NCBI RefSeq assembly: GCF_001698815.1
Contig: NZ_LGSI01000060.1
Span: 10,877-64,751 of the forward strand
Length of the DNA stretch: 53,875 bases
DNA from: Pseudomonas syringae
Lineage (GTDB): Bacteria; Pseudomonadota; Gammaproteobacteria; Pseudomonadales; Pseudomonadaceae
Reading direction: 5' to 3'
A model generated the notes under the pieces. The model was given only the letters and a program-made list of their open reading frames with translations, ran no database searches and had not been told where the DNA came from. The translations under genes were made by a program, and so were the position numbers. Positions within the stretch are counted from its first letter, which is position 1. Every line of letters begins with the position of its first letter. Below, one piece after another: positions 1 through 8,444 of the stretch.

Positions 1-1082
1 ATATGGCGGGGTCCCGCCAGTCCATCCGAGAACTTCAAGGGACAGGCGATTTGCGCCTGGGCAGTGCCATCCTCTCTCGGCACTTGGGTGACCAGCTCCC
101 GCGCCTGCAATTGCGGATGCAGCACCGCTTCGGACAGGCTCAGCACCGGTTCGACACAGGCATCGATCTGTGCAAAACCTGCCTGTAACTCCGCGAAACT
201 GCGCTTTTCGAACTCCATTCTCAGCTCGTTTTTCAGCGCGGCCTGGACCTCTGGCGAAGAAGACAAGCCTTGCGTCGCCAGCTCCGGCCTATCCAGCGCA
301 GCGCACAAAGCCTGCATGAACGCCGGTTCCAGGCTGCCCACGGCAAACCAGCGCCCGTCGCGACTGCGGTAGTAGTCATAAAAGCTGCCACCGTTGAGCA
401 GTTGATTCTCCCGTTCAGGTTCAACCCCACAGGCCAGATAACCCGCGCCGGCCATTGCGTTAAGGCTGAAAGCGCAGTCGGTCATGCTCACATCGACGTA
501 TTGCCCCAGCCCGGTTTGCTGGCGCGCGACCACGGCGGCCAGCAGACCGATCACGCCATGCAGCGAACCGCCCGCCACGTCTGCCGCCTGAATACCCAGC
601 GGCACCGGTCCGCTCTCACGTCGCCCGGTGTAACTGGCAACGCCGGCCAGCGCCAGGTAATTGATGTCATGCCCTGCCCTGTCGCGGTACGGCCCTGTCT
701 GGCCATAACCGGTGATCGCGACGTAGATCAAGCGCGGGTTGAGCGCCTTGAGGGCTTCGTAACCGATCCCCAACCGATCCATCACGCCGGGGCGGAATTG
801 TTCCAGGACGATGTCGTAGTCCACCACCAGACGCTTGATCACCTCCAGCGCGGCAGGCTGCTTCAAGTCCAGCGCCAGGCTACGTTTGTTGCGGTTCAGA
901 TATGCGTGGCTGGCGGCCGTACCTTGGTCATGCGGCGGCAGGAGGCGCAACAGATCGGGACGGGTTGGCGATTCAATGCGCAGCACTTCGGCGCCCATGT
1001 CAGCCAGCAACAGCGAAGCGAACGGGCCCGGCAGCAGGGTTGAAAAATCCAGCACTTTGAGTGACGACAGCGGACCTTGCAT
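1..1082 (-). CDS. CaiB/BaiF family CoA-transferase, 3' end cut off by the window
   Basis: Reading the minus strand from an ATG at 1082 gives an uninterrupted frame to the window edge. It opens MQGPLSSLKVLDFSTLLPGP and continues with GADMGAEVLRIE-like and RNKRSLALDLK-like segments, followed by a GYGQTGPYRDRAGHD stretch, which are typical of family III (CaiB/BaiF, formyl-CoA transferase-like) enzymes that move CoA between carboxylic acids. The conserved catalytic aspartate of the family should lie in the AGHD segment. An AGGAG ribosome site sits just upstream of the start. About 360 residues are present; the family is usually 380-400, so only a short C-terminus is missing. The acyl substrate cannot be read from sequence. 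Confidence 0.9.
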   Translation of the reverse strand, partial: MQGPLSSLKVLDFSTLLPGPFASLLLADMGAEVLRIESPTRPDLLRLLPPHDQGTAASHAYLNRNKRSLALDLKQPAALEVIKRLVVDYDIVLEQFRPGVMDRLGIGYEALKALNPRLIYVAITGYGQTGPYRDRAGHDINYLALAGVASYTGRRESGPVPLGIQAADVAGGSLHGVIGLLAAVVARQQTGLGQYVDVSMTDCAFSLNAMAGAGYLACGVEPERENQLLNGGSFYDYYRSRDGRWFAVGSLEPAFMQALCAALDRPELATQGLSSSPEVQAALKNELRMEFEKRSFAELQAGFAQIDACVEPVLSLSEAVLHPQLQARELVTQVPREDGTAQAQIACPLKFSDGLAGPRH

Positions 1083-1152
1083 GAACGCTCCTTGGCAAGA
1101 CTGAGGTGCGTTCAGCGTAGCCCCGTTGAACAGCATGCCGGGCAATCGCAGG

Positions 1153-1184
1153 AATAAAAAAACCCATCCGAAGATGGGTTTTTG
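1153..1184. terminator. Bidirectional rho-independent terminator
   Basis: AAAAACCCATC and GATGGGTTTTT face each other around a short loop, with A-run and T-run on either side, so it can work on both strands. It lies 16 bases beyond the stop of dctA and upstream of the CoA-transferase gene. Confidence 0.85.
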
Positions 1185-1199
1185 GTGCGACGCGTACCC

Positions 1200-2558
1200 T
1201 TAGATAGGTTTACGTGTCGGGATAGGGCGAGTCAGCGGCTCAGGCGCCAGTTCTGCTACGCCCAGATCGTCTACCGGACCGGTGTTGTCGATGCCACGGC
1301 CGCCGGAGATCAGCTCCGATTGCAGCTTGTCGTTGTCGAGTTCGCCGACCCACTTGGCAACCACCAGCGTGGCAACAGCGTTGCCCACCAGGTTGGTGAG
1401 TGCGCGCGCTTCAGACATGAAGCGGTCGATACCCAGGATCAGCGCCAGACCGGCAACCGGCAGGTGGCCAACAGCCGACAGGGTTGCAGCCAGTACGATA
1501 AAGCCGCTACCGGTCACGCCAGCAGCACCTTTGGACGACAGCAGCAATACCAGCAGCAGGGTGATCTGGTGCGTGATATCCATGTGGGTGTTGGTCGCTT
1601 GAGCGATGAACACGGCCGCCATGGTCAGGTAGATCGAAGTACCGTCCAGGTTGAACGAGTAGCCGGTCGGGATCACCAGACCCACCACCGATTTCTGTGC
1701 ACCCAGGCGTTCCATCTTGATCAGCATGCGAGGCAGTGCCGATTCCGAAGAGGAAGTACCCAGCACGATCAGCAGCTCTTCACGGATATAGCGGATCAGC
1801 TTGATGATGCTGAAACCGTGAGCGCGAGCGATGCCGCCCAGTACGACCAGCACAAACACGACGCAGGTGATGTAGAAGCAGATCATCAACTGGCCCAGTT
1901 GCACCAGCGAGCTCACACCGTAGGCACCGATGGTGAACGCCATGGCGCCGAAAGCACCCAATGGCGCCAGCTTCATGATCATGTTGATGATGTTGAACAT
2001 CACGTGAGCGAAGCGATCGATGAAGTCCAGGACCGGCTTGCCGTAGGCACCCAGGCGATGCAGCGCGAAGCCGAAGATCACCGAGAACATCAACACTTGC
2101 AGGATATCGCCGTTGGCGAAAGCACCGACAATGGTGTTCGGAATCACGTTAAGGATGAAGCCAACGATGCTCTGGTCTTTACCCGCTGTTACATAAGCGG
2201 CGATTTTCGAGGCATCAAGGGTGGTGACGTCGATGTTCATGCCGGCGCCCGGCTGAACAACGTTGACCACGACCAGACCGATCAGCAAGGCAATAGTAGA
2301 AACGATTTCGAAGTACAGCAGCGCGTAGCCGCCGGTCTTGCCGACCGACTTCATGTTCTGCATACCAGCGATACCGCTGACCACAGTGCAGAAGATGATT
2401 GGGGCAATGACCATCTTGATCAGTTTGATGAACCCGTCGCCCAGCGGCTTGAGGGCCTTGCCGGTTTCCGGATAGAAGTGGCCGATCAGAACGCCGATCA
2501 CGATTGCTACGATCACCTGGAAGTACAGGGATTTATACAGGGGCTGACGAGTCGTCAT
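1200..2558 (-). CDS. dctA: C4-dicarboxylate:cation symporter DctA
   Basis: This 452-residue membrane protein belongs to the DAACS family and imports succinate, malate and fumarate with protons or sodium. It starts MTTRQPLYKSLYFQVIVAIV and carries the serine-rich re-entrant loop GTSSSESALPRM and the substrate-site segment GYSFNLDGTSIYLT, followed by SKGAAGVTGSGF and DRFMSEARALTNLVGN, all hallmarks of DctA/GltP proteins. I chose the ATG at 2558, not the longer frame, because GAGGA stands the right distance before it and known DctA proteins begin MTTRQ. A sigma-54 promoter lies about 130 bases upstream, as expected for DctB/DctD control. GltP is the alternative, but the sequence reads as DctA. 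Confidence 0.95.
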   Translation of the reverse strand: MTTRQPLYKSLYFQVIVAIVIGVLIGHFYPETGKALKPLGDGFIKLIKMVIAPIIFCTVVSGIAGMQNMKSVGKTGGYALLYFEIVSTIALLIGLVVVNVVQPGAGMNIDVTTLDASKIAAYVTAGKDQSIVGFILNVIPNTIVGAFANGDILQVLMFSVIFGFALHRLGAYGKPVLDFIDRFAHVMFNIINMIMKLAPLGAFGAMAFTIGAYGVSSLVQLGQLMICFYITCVVFVLVVLGGIARAHGFSIIKLIRYIREELLIVLGTSSSESALPRMLIKMERLGAQKSVVGLVIPTGYSFNLDGTSIYLTMAAVFIAQATNTHMDITHQITLLLVLLLSSKGAAGVTGSGFIVLAATLSAVGHLPVAGLALILGIDRFMSEARALTNLVGNAVATLVVAKWVGELDNDKLQSELISGGRGIDNTGPVDDLGVAELAPEPLTRPIPTRKPI

Positions 2559-2686
2559 GTTGAAGTCCTCAAGAGTGTCGTCGGCATCATCCAACTGACG
2601 CACGCGGCACCTAACGAGCTAACCCTCCTGCAACTGGAGGGATTTGTTTTGGCGAGCTGCACGGAGCAGACCTCTACCGCACATAT

Positions 2687-2702
2687 CGCAAGGTGCGTGC
2701 CA
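2687..2702 (-). promoter_or_regulatory. Sigma-54 (RpoN) promoter of dctA
   Basis: On the minus strand the sequence TGGCACGCACCTTGCG matches the -24/-12 consensus TGGCACG-N4-TTGCW at every fixed base except the last. GG and GC have the correct spacing. It points at dctA, whose start codon is about 130 bases downstream. RpoN dependence of dctA is established in pseudomonads and rhizobia. Confidence 0.85.
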
Positions 2703-2764
2703 GTTCTGCAAAAGCTCTGGATGTTCAATGGTTGCAGGGGGTTGCTGCTGAATGGACTTTCTGA

Positions 2765-2806
2765 GCCGCCATTAGCGTGGCGGTTTTCCGCCTATAAGCC
2801 GGAAAT
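2765..2806. promoter_or_regulatory. Candidate DctD enhancer (two inverted repeats)
   Basis: Two imperfect palindromes stand next to each other 65-105 bases upstream of the sigma-54 promoter: CCGCC-N8-GGCGG at about 2766-2783, then TTTCCG...CGGAAA spanning 2785-2805. The position and the TTTCCG half-sites fit binding by a sigma-54 activator such as DctD. The assignment is inference from position and symmetry. The rest of the 394-base gap between dctA and phoQ shows nothing else I recognise. Confidence 0.5.
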
Positions 2807-2952
2807 TATCAGCGACGGTGGCGGGTATCCGCCTCATAAGGCTTTTTTGCAGGGGCCAACTTGTTGACGAAGCAGTGGGCCAGGTGCACCGCTTCACGAG
2901 CAAGGTGGATCGCCACCCCGGTCGCTCCCACACACGTTCGCTTCTACGAAAG

Positions 2953-4290
2953 TCAGAAATGAATCCTGAACGCCGCGCCGCCCAAAGACGAATCCTCCAG
3001 AGTCAGGCGCGCGCCATAGCTTTCGATGATGTCCTTGACCACCGCCAGACCGATGCCCTGGCCAGGGTTCTGGCGATCCAGTCGTTCGCCCCGTTGCAGA
3101 ATGCGTTCGCGCTGGCTTGCGGGTACGCCTGGGCCGTCGTCTTCGACACACAACTCATCGCCATCCTCACCCGAACGCAGGCTGACCCGCACTTCGCTGA
3201 GGCACAGGCGATAGGCGTTTTCCAGCAGATTGCCGAGCATTTCCAGCAGGGCGCCCTGCTCCATGGGCACCACGCACTCTTCAGGCAGATCCAGCGTGAC
3301 TTTGACCTGCTTGTCGCGATAGACCTTTTCCAGCGTGTTGCACAGGCTTTCCACCACCGGCCGCAATGCCACGTGATGCCGCACCAGACCACTCTTGCGC
3401 AGGCTGGCGCGTTGCAATTGGTAACCGATCTGCTGACTCATGCGCTCGATCTGCGATTGCAGAATACGCGCCTGTTCCAGGTCTTCCGGGCGCTTGGCCA
3501 TGGTTTCGCTGACACCCTGCAACACCGCCAACGGGGTTTTCAGGCTATGGGCCAGATCGCCGAGGGAATCGCGATAACGGATGCGTTGCTCGCGCTCGCT
3601 GAGCAGCAGACGGTTCAAGGAACCGGTAAGCCGCAACAGTTCGCTGGGATGATTTTCACTCAGGCTGTCCCGCGCGCCGGATTCCACCTGATCAAGCTCC
3701 TGACTCAAACCGCGCAACGCGCGCAAGCCCCAGGTCAAACCGATCCAGAGCAGCGCCAATAACACCAACAACGCAGCGCCGAAGCCCAGATAGAGTTTTT
3801 CCCGCAGCGCCGCCACGGTTTCCTGATACTCGCGCACCGGTTGCAAGGCAACGATGCTGAACGCGGCATTACGCCCGCCGAGCAGCTTGATTTCGACGTC
3901 ATAGACGAAGAACTCTTCGCCATTAGGCTCTTTGATCTTGGCGAACTCGCTGCCATTGCCGTCATAACGCGGCTGGTAATCGATGAATTCGTCTTCAGTG
4001 GCCAGCGAACGCCAGACCAGTTCGCCCTGACGGTTATAGATGTAACCCAACAGGCGGCTGGACGGCAGGTTGAACTGCTCACCCGGCAGTACCGATGGCA
4101 TCAGCAGGCGACCGTCTTCGACCCGCGCGGCGGAAATCAGCGTTGTGACGTCCGACGCAAGGCGCTGCTCGATGGAGCCGCGCAATGCCAGGCTGAAAGC
4201 GCCTTGCAGGGCAGGCAGCATCAGCAACATGAAAATCACCGCCAGGGTCGCGGCGCCGATCAGCAGCCGCAGGTGCAGCGAACGAATCAT
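2953..4290 (-). CDS. phoQ: Sensor histidine kinase PhoQ
   Basis: A 445-residue inner-membrane kinase. An N-terminal membrane helix (about residues 8-30), a periplasmic sensor with acidic stretches (for example ATEDEFIDYQ and EPNGEEF), and a second helix near residues 170-190 precede the catalytic core. The H-box reads GDLAHSLKTPLAVLQ, the PhoQ-type variant; the N-box is NLLENAYRLC and the G-boxes are DDGPG and GQGIGLAVV. PhoQ senses low divalent cations and cationic peptides and phosphorylates PhoP. The start overlaps the phoP stop by four bases, so the two are translationally coupled. Confidence 0.9.
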   Translation of the reverse strand: MIRSLHLRLLIGAATLAVIFMLLMLPALQGAFSLALRGSIEQRLASDVTTLISAARVEDGRLLMPSVLPGEQFNLPSSRLLGYIYNRQGELVWRSLATEDEFIDYQPRYDGNGSEFAKIKEPNGEEFFVYDVEIKLLGGRNAAFSIVALQPVREYQETVAALREKLYLGFGAALLVLLALLWIGLTWGLRALRGLSQELDQVESGARDSLSENHPSELLRLTGSLNRLLLSEREQRIRYRDSLGDLAHSLKTPLAVLQGVSETMAKRPEDLEQARILQSQIERMSQQIGYQLQRASLRKSGLVRHHVALRPVVESLCNTLEKVYRDKQVKVTLDLPEECVVPMEQGALLEMLGNLLENAYRLCLSEVRVSLRSGEDGDELCVEDDGPGVPASQRERILQRGERLDRQNPGQGIGLAVVKDIIESYGARLTLEDSSLGGAAFRIHF

Positions 4291-4964
4291 TTACAGCGCT
4301 CGGAAAACAGGTAACCCAGCCCGCGCACGGTTTCGATAGGTTTGAAGGCGTTGGCCCCTTCGATTTTGCGGCGCAGGCGGCCGACCAGCACCTCGATCAC
4401 ATTGGGATCGCGCTCTTCATCATCGGGGTACAACTGCTCCATCAGGCGCTCTTTGGGCACCACTTGCTGATGATGGCGCATCAGGTATTCGAGAATCCGG
4501 TATTCATAGGCGGTCAGCGCCAAGGGTTGCTCGTCCATGGACGCTTGCTTGCGGTTGAGATCGAGCAACAACGGCCCGGCGACAATCGTCGCTTGAATGA
4601 ACCCGCTGGAGCGCCGCAGCAGCGCGTTAAGGCGTGCTTCCAGCTCTTCGAACTGGAACGGCTTGACCACGTAGTCATCCGCGCCCGCCGCCAGGCCTTC
4701 AACCTTGTCCTGCCAGTTGCCCCTCGCGGTCAGGATCAGGATCGGAAACGCCTTGCCCAGGGCGCGCAACTGGCGAATCAGGTCCAGACCGCCCATTCCG
4801 GGCAGACCAAGGTCAATCACTGCGAGGTCGTGATTGAACTGTCCAGCCTGGTAAAGCGCCTCCTCAGCATTGGCCACCGCCTCGACCACGTGACCGGACT
4901 CGGTCAGACGAGTCAGCAAGTGATGACGCAACAAGGCCTCATCCTCAACCACCAACAACTTCAT
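4287..4964 (-). CDS. phoP: Response regulator PhoP (OmpR family)
   Basis: A 225-residue regulator: receiver domain (MKLLVVEDEALLRHHL, phospho-acceptor in VIDLGLPGMGG, conserved lysine in VVKPFQFEE) and an OmpR-type winged helix ending ETVRGLGYLF. It reads almost identically to PhoP of other pseudomonads as I remember it. I moved the start from 4991 to the ATG at 4964, which has AGGAG six to seven bases upstream and gives the canonical N-terminus. Many pseudomonads have oprH just upstream; here that place is taken by a REP pair and a small secreted protein. PhoP controls magnesium-limitation and lipid A genes. Confidence 0.93.
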   Translation of the reverse strand: MKLLVVEDEALLRHHLLTRLTESGHVVEAVANAEEALYQAGQFNHDLAVIDLGLPGMGGLDLIRQLRALGKAFPILILTARGNWQDKVEGLAAGADDYVVKPFQFEELEARLNALLRRSSGFIQATIVAGPLLLDLNRKQASMDEQPLALTAYEYRILEYLMRHHQQVVPKERLMEQLYPDDEERDPNVIEVLVGRLRRKIEGANAFKPIETVRGLGYLFSERCK

Positions 4965-5019
4965 GACGCTCTCCTGGGCATGCCAGCTCAATTTGATGAA
5001 ATTCAGTTCGGGAGGATCG

Positions 5020-5120
5020 GTAGGAGGGGACTTGTCCCCGAAAACTTCACCCCGGACCGCGTTGACTTTCGGTTTCTCAATGCCTGATTGATTGCCATCG
5101 GGGACAAGTCCCCTCCTACC
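5020..5120. repeat. REP doublet, GTAGGAGGGGACTTG variant
   Basis: Two palindromic units, GTAGGAGGGGACTTGTCCCC at 5020 and its reverse complement ending at about 5119, face each other about 55 bases apart. The same variant recurs at 7517-7606 and 45258-45370. The arrangement is that of a REP doublet (BIME/REPIN) of pseudomonads. Confidence 0.85.
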
Positions 5121-5147
5121 GGGTCTCCCGCAGGCCTGATCTGTGAA

Positions 5148-5582
5148 TCACAACCGGTACTGTGTCGGCAGCCAGTCTTGCGGGCTGCTGGTCAAACTCG
5201 TCGACGCCTGGACCGAATCGCCTGGGCCGATTGTGCCTGCCCTGAACAGATTAGTGCTGCCAACCTGCACCAGACCCACATCGTAATACCCCGACAGGCT
5301 TTCCCGTGCCACCGGCATGCCATTATGCGTGCCGGAAAGATTTTGATAACCGACCGAATAATACGGCTGGCTTGCATGCGGATGATCGGCATTCTGCTGG
5401 CTCAAGCCCTGGCTCCACACATTGCTCGTCCCGTGGCGGAGTTCGCTCTCGGTTCGGTCCATGCGCTCGCTGGTCTTGCCCGGCGGCAACGGCGTCAGTT
5501 CCAGCGCGCCATCGGCGGCCTGCGCAGCCGCACTGCCACCGAGAAAAGCCAGGGCCAGGAAAAACTTGTTGAATGTCAGCAT
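5148..5582 (-). CDS. Small secreted protein of unknown function, upstream of phoP
   Basis: A 144-residue protein with a clear signal peptide (MLTFNKFFLALAFLGGSAAA, cleavage likely after AQA). The mature part is hydrophilic and rich in Ser, Gln, Gly and Asn with no family I know. I chose the ATG at 5582 because GGAGG precedes it by five bases. It is co-directional with phoPQ but separated from phoP by 180 bases containing a REP doublet. A tandem GTTCAG repeat about 60 bases before the start looks like a PhoP box, suggesting that it belongs to the PhoP regulon. Function unknown. Confidence 0.75.
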   Translation of the reverse strand: MLTFNKFFLALAFLGGSAAAQAADGALELTPLPPGKTSERMDRTESELRHGTSNVWSQGLSQQNADHPHASQPYYSVGYQNLSGTHNGMPVARESLSGYYDVGLVQVGSTNLFRAGTIGPGDSVQASTSLTSSPQDWLPTQYRL

Positions 5583-5641
5583 AGTCACCTCCGCTCGCGC
5601 ATCGCGCTGTCTGAGTACGGGTTCAGACTAATCCCGGCGCC

Positions 5642-5658
5642 CTGAACCGACCCTGAAC
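5642..5658 (-). promoter_or_regulatory. Candidate PhoP box
   Basis: On the minus strand two direct half-sites GTTCAG are separated by exactly five bases (GTTCAG-GGTCG-GTTCAG), an 11-base period typical of PhoP/OmpR dimers. A TAGTCT hexamer follows at -10-like distance, and the secreted-protein start is about 60 bases downstream. The link to PhoP rests on the similarity to (T/G)GTTTA-type boxes and on adjacency. Confidence 0.55.
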
Positions 5659-5787
5659 ACCCTCGCATAGGTTCTGTACGGCGGCTGAATAACTATCTAC
5701 CGCATCCGCTGCCACACCGACGGGCACAATCGACTAGGCTTGCCCATCATCCCGCGCCACCGCGTTTATCAAGAGAAGGAGCTGATC

Positions 5788-6581
5788 ATGCGTTTCTGGA
5801 TTGCATTGCTGATGATGGGCCTGGCAAGCCTGGCCCAGGCGGAAATCAAGACCCGACAGGTGGACTATCAAAGCGCCGACGGCACCAAACTGGTGGGTTA
5901 TTACGCTTACGACGACGCCATCAAAGGCCAGCGCCCCGGCATCATTGTCGTCCACGAATGGTGGGGCTGAACGACTACGCCAAGCACCGCGCCCGTCAAC
6001 TGGCCGCGCTGGGTTACAGCGCCATGGCCATCGATAGGTATGGCGAAGGCAAGAACACCGAACACCCCAAAGACGCCATGGCCTTCATGCAGGCAGCGCT
6101 CAAGGACAGCAAGGCCGCCGCCCAGCGCTTCGATGCCGGGCTTGAGCAGTTGAAAAAACAGCCACAGACCAACCCGAACAAGGTCGCCGCCATCGGCTAC
6201 TGCTTCGGCGGCAAGATCGTGCTCGACGCCGCCCGTCGCGGTGAAGCCCTGGCCGGCGTGGTCAGCTTCCACGGCGCGCTGGTCACCGACACGCCCGCCA
6301 CACCCGGCAGCGTGAAAGTGCCAATGCTGGTGGAACATGGCGCCAAGGACAGCATGGTCACCCCGGAAAACGTCGCGGCATTCAAGAACGAAATGGACAA
6401 GGCCGGCGCCGACTATAAGTTCGTCAGCATAGAAGGCGCCAAACACGGCTTCACCAACCCCGACGCCGACCGCCTCAGCCACGGCGAACACGGCGGCCCG
6501 GACATCGGTTACAACAAGGCGGCCGATAAGAGCTCGTGGACGGACATGCAGGTGTTTTTGAAGCGGGTGTTTGGGGTTTAA
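5788..6581 (+). pseudogene. Dienelactone hydrolase family protein, frameshifted
   Basis: The gene starts at an ATG with GGAG upstream and a signal peptide (MRFWIALLMMGLASLAQA). The first frame runs to IIVVHEWWG and stops at 5970; the continuation LNDYAKHRARQLAALGY lies in the +2 frame from 5966 on. Restoring one base between 5965 and 5968 would read HEWWGLNDYAK, the normal family sequence. Downstream are the nucleophile elbow GYCFGG with its cysteine, the acid near EHGAKDSMV and the histidine in AKHGF, so the rest of the alpha/beta hydrolase (about 263 residues if repaired) is intact. It is either a recent inactivating single-base deletion or a sequencing error. Confidence 0.85.
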
Positions 6582-6593
6582 AAACCGCGAAAT

Positions 6594-6685
6594 CGTGGGA
6601 GCGAGCTTGCTCGCGAAAGGGCAAGTACATCCGGAAGATATTCCGGACCTCAACCACTGCCTTCGCGAGCAAGCTCGCTCCCACC
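6594..6685. repeat. REP doublet, GTGGGAGCGAGCTTG variant
   Basis: GTGGGAGCGAGCTTGCTCGC at 6595 and its reverse complement ending at 6684 face each other across about 45 bases, between the hydrolase stop and pcpS. A small internal hairpin (TCCGGAAGATATTCCGGA) fills the spacer. Confidence 0.85.
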
Positions 6686-6727
6686 GCGTATTCACCGCCC
6701 TTCCCCATTTCCCATTCCCCCGGCAAA

Positions 6728-7462
6728 ATGCCGACCATGACTCAAACCACGACACTGCCCGCCTGCTGCCCCGCGCTGACTCATCATTGGCCATTGCCTC
6801 AAATCCTGGACGGCACGGTGTTGGTGAGCGGTCGTTTCAATCCTGCTCAACTGCTGGAAGGCGATTTCCAGCGCTGCCTGATCTCCCAGCCCGCCAGCAT
6901 CCAACGCTCGGTCGCCAAGCGGCAGACCGAGTTTCTCGCCGGGCGGTTATGCGCCATGGAAGCCATGCGGCGACTGGATGGGCGGCAATTGGCGCCCGAC
7001 ATGGGTGAAGACCGGGCGCCGATCTGGCCTGCTGATATTTGCGGGTCGATCACCCACAGCACCGGCTGGGCCGCTGCCATCGTGGCCCACAAGCAGCAAT
7101 GGCGCGGACTGGGGCTGGACACGGAAAATATGCTCAGCCCGGAACGTGCCACGCGACTGGCAGGGGAAATCCTCACACCTGAGGAAATGGCGCAAATGAC
7201 CGCTGGCCGCGCCGAGCAGATCGCGTTACGGGTCACCCTGACGTTTTCCATCAAGGAAGCGCTGTTCAAGGCGCTGTATCCCATCGTGCAAAAGCGCTTT
7301 TACTTCGAACATGCGCAATTGCTGGAATGGTCCGACGACGGCCACGCCCGCCTGCGCCTGCTGACCGACCTGTCCAGCGAATGGCACAACGGCAAGGAGC
7401 TGGAGGGGCAATTCAGCGTGCAGGATGCGCATGTGTTGAGTCTGGTGAGTATTGCGGCTTGA
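6728..7462 (+). CDS. pcpS: 4'-phosphopantetheinyl transferase PcpS
   Basis: A cytoplasmic Sfp/EntD-type enzyme (244 residues) that transfers phosphopantetheine from CoA to carrier proteins of fatty acid, siderophore and non-ribosomal peptide synthesis. Diagnostic motifs are present: GSITHS (mid-protein), GLGLDTE (magnesium-binding acidic motif) and TFSIKEALFKALYP (the WxxKEAxxK motif). The ending, with KRFYFEHAQLLEW and LRLLTDLS, matches pseudomonad PcpS from memory, which in P. aeruginosa is the single PPTase for primary and secondary metabolism. The ATG at 6737 is an equally possible start; neither has a strong ribosome site. Confidence 0.92.
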   Translation: MPTMTQTTTLPACCPALTHHWPLPQILDGTVLVSGRFNPAQLLEGDFQRCLISQPASIQRSVAKRQTEFLAGRLCAMEAMRRLDGRQLAPDMGEDRAPIWPADICGSITHSTGWAAAIVAHKQQWRGLGLDTENMLSPERATRLAGEILTPEEMAQMTAGRAEQIALRVTLTFSIKEALFKALYPIVQKRFYFEHAQLLEWSDDGHARLRLLTDLSSEWHNGKELEGQFSVQDAHVLSLVSIAA

Positions 7463-7516
7463 TAAGGGTTTCACCGATTCCTGACACCACGTTGTCGCGC
7501 AGCAGACAATGAACAG

Positions 7517-7606
7517 GTAGGAGGGGACTTGTCCCCGAAGGCGTCGTCAAATCCCCGACAGTCTCCTTGCCTGACCCATTGCAATCGGGGACAAGTCCCC
7601 TCCTAC
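7517..7606. repeat. REP doublet, GTAGGAGGGGACTTG variant
   Basis: Two inverted copies of the 22-base palindromic unit, at 7517 and ending 7606, in the gap after pcpS. The MITE-like element starts two bases beyond it. Confidence 0.85.
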
Positions 7607-7607
7607 C

Positions 7608-7747
7608 CAGACTGTGTGAAAACTACTGCGCTCGGCAATACTGCGTTAAAAACAGGCGGAAAATGCTCATTTAGAACACCTAGACTCCGCTTTTCCGCCT
7701 GTTTTTGCCTTGTCTTGCCTTCGCTCGTGACGTTTTCACACAGTCTG
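7608..7747. mobile_element. 140-bp MITE-like element with perfect 16-bp terminal inverted repeats
   Basis: The ends CAGACTGTGTGAAAAC (7608-7623) and GTTTTCACACAGTCTG (7732-7747) are exact reverse complements. The four bases TACC immediately precede the left end and immediately follow the right end, consistent with a 4-bp target duplication. Inside is a second perfect inverted repeat, AAAAACAGGCGGAAAA and TTTTCCGCCTGTTTTT, so the element can fold into a long hairpin. It encodes no protein, so it must depend on a transposase elsewhere. I cannot name the parent IS. Confidence 0.75.
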
Positions 7748-7760
7748 TACCGATCTTGAT

Positions 7761-8444
7761 CTACGTGCTGCTCGCCAAAAGCGGACAATGCTCACACCGC
7801 CCAACCCACTCCACCTGATAACTCAAGCAACAGCTGCGACGCTGACGGCGTGGCGGCTTGCCGATATAGCTCACGGCCTTGAATAACGGGTTAGGCCGTC
7901 CATCCGGTCGCTTTTTGAGATTGAGCAGCGCATAGCCGTCATCCAGTGATTGGTCGGTTAACGGGCGCAACTGGTGCAGGCAGGTTTCCAGATAATCCCC
8001 GGCGTTGCCCCACAGAACGCTGCTCGCCACACCGCCGTAATCCGCTAATGCCGCAATGAACGGCTGCAAATTGTCATCAAGCAATTCGGCAAAAGGCTCA
8101 GGACTTTCAAGTCGACAAACCCGGCCCGCACCGAGCCAGACCCCTGCGGGCAAGCCGCGCTCATCCAGCGCCAGCCTCACCTGTTCAAGCGCCAGCGGCC
8201 AGCGCCAGTCGCCCAGCAAACTGCCGACCAGCACCGGCGCAATCAACTGCATGAAGTAATACTTGGACCATTGGGACACCAACACCGGGAAATGGCTGGC
8301 GATCAATTCCGGGCCGTAGACCTTCAACAGCAGCGCATCCAGCACCTCGGGCCTGAGCAGTTCCGGCACGCCGTGCAACGGCTGTGCAGTGTCGGCGGCC
8401 AGCAGCGTGCGTCCGAAGGGTTGCAGCGCACCCACGAACTTCAT
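7761..8444 (-). CDS. FhuF-like siderophore-iron reductase
   Basis: A 227-residue protein whose C-terminus holds CCLSYQVEWVGRCEHC, the C-C-x10-C-x2-C [2Fe-2S] cluster motif that defines the FhuF family of ferric-siderophore reductases. The ATG at 8444 overlaps the TGA of the upstream kinase gene (ATGA), so translation is coupled; a longer upstream frame is only the shadow of the kinase. Its cotranscription with a two-component pair suggests iron- or siderophore-responsive expression, though I see no Fur box here. Confidence 0.85.
   Translation of the reverse strand: MKFVGALQPFGRTLLAADTAQPLHGVPELLRPEVLDALLLKVYGPELIASHFPVLVSQWSKYYFMQLIAPVLVGSLLGDWRWPLALEQVRLALDERGLPAGVWLGAGRVCRLESPEPFAELLDDNLQPFIAALADYGGVASSVLWGNAGDYLETCLHQLRPLTDQSLDDGYALLNLKKRPDGRPNPLFKAVSYIGKPPRRQRRSCCLSYQVEWVGRCEHCPLLASST

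Noticed and set aside
5960..5972. Programmed frameshift in the dienelactone hydrolase gene
   Set aside because: There is no slippery heptamer or obvious downstream structure, and the gene family does not use recoding; a plain deletion explains it.
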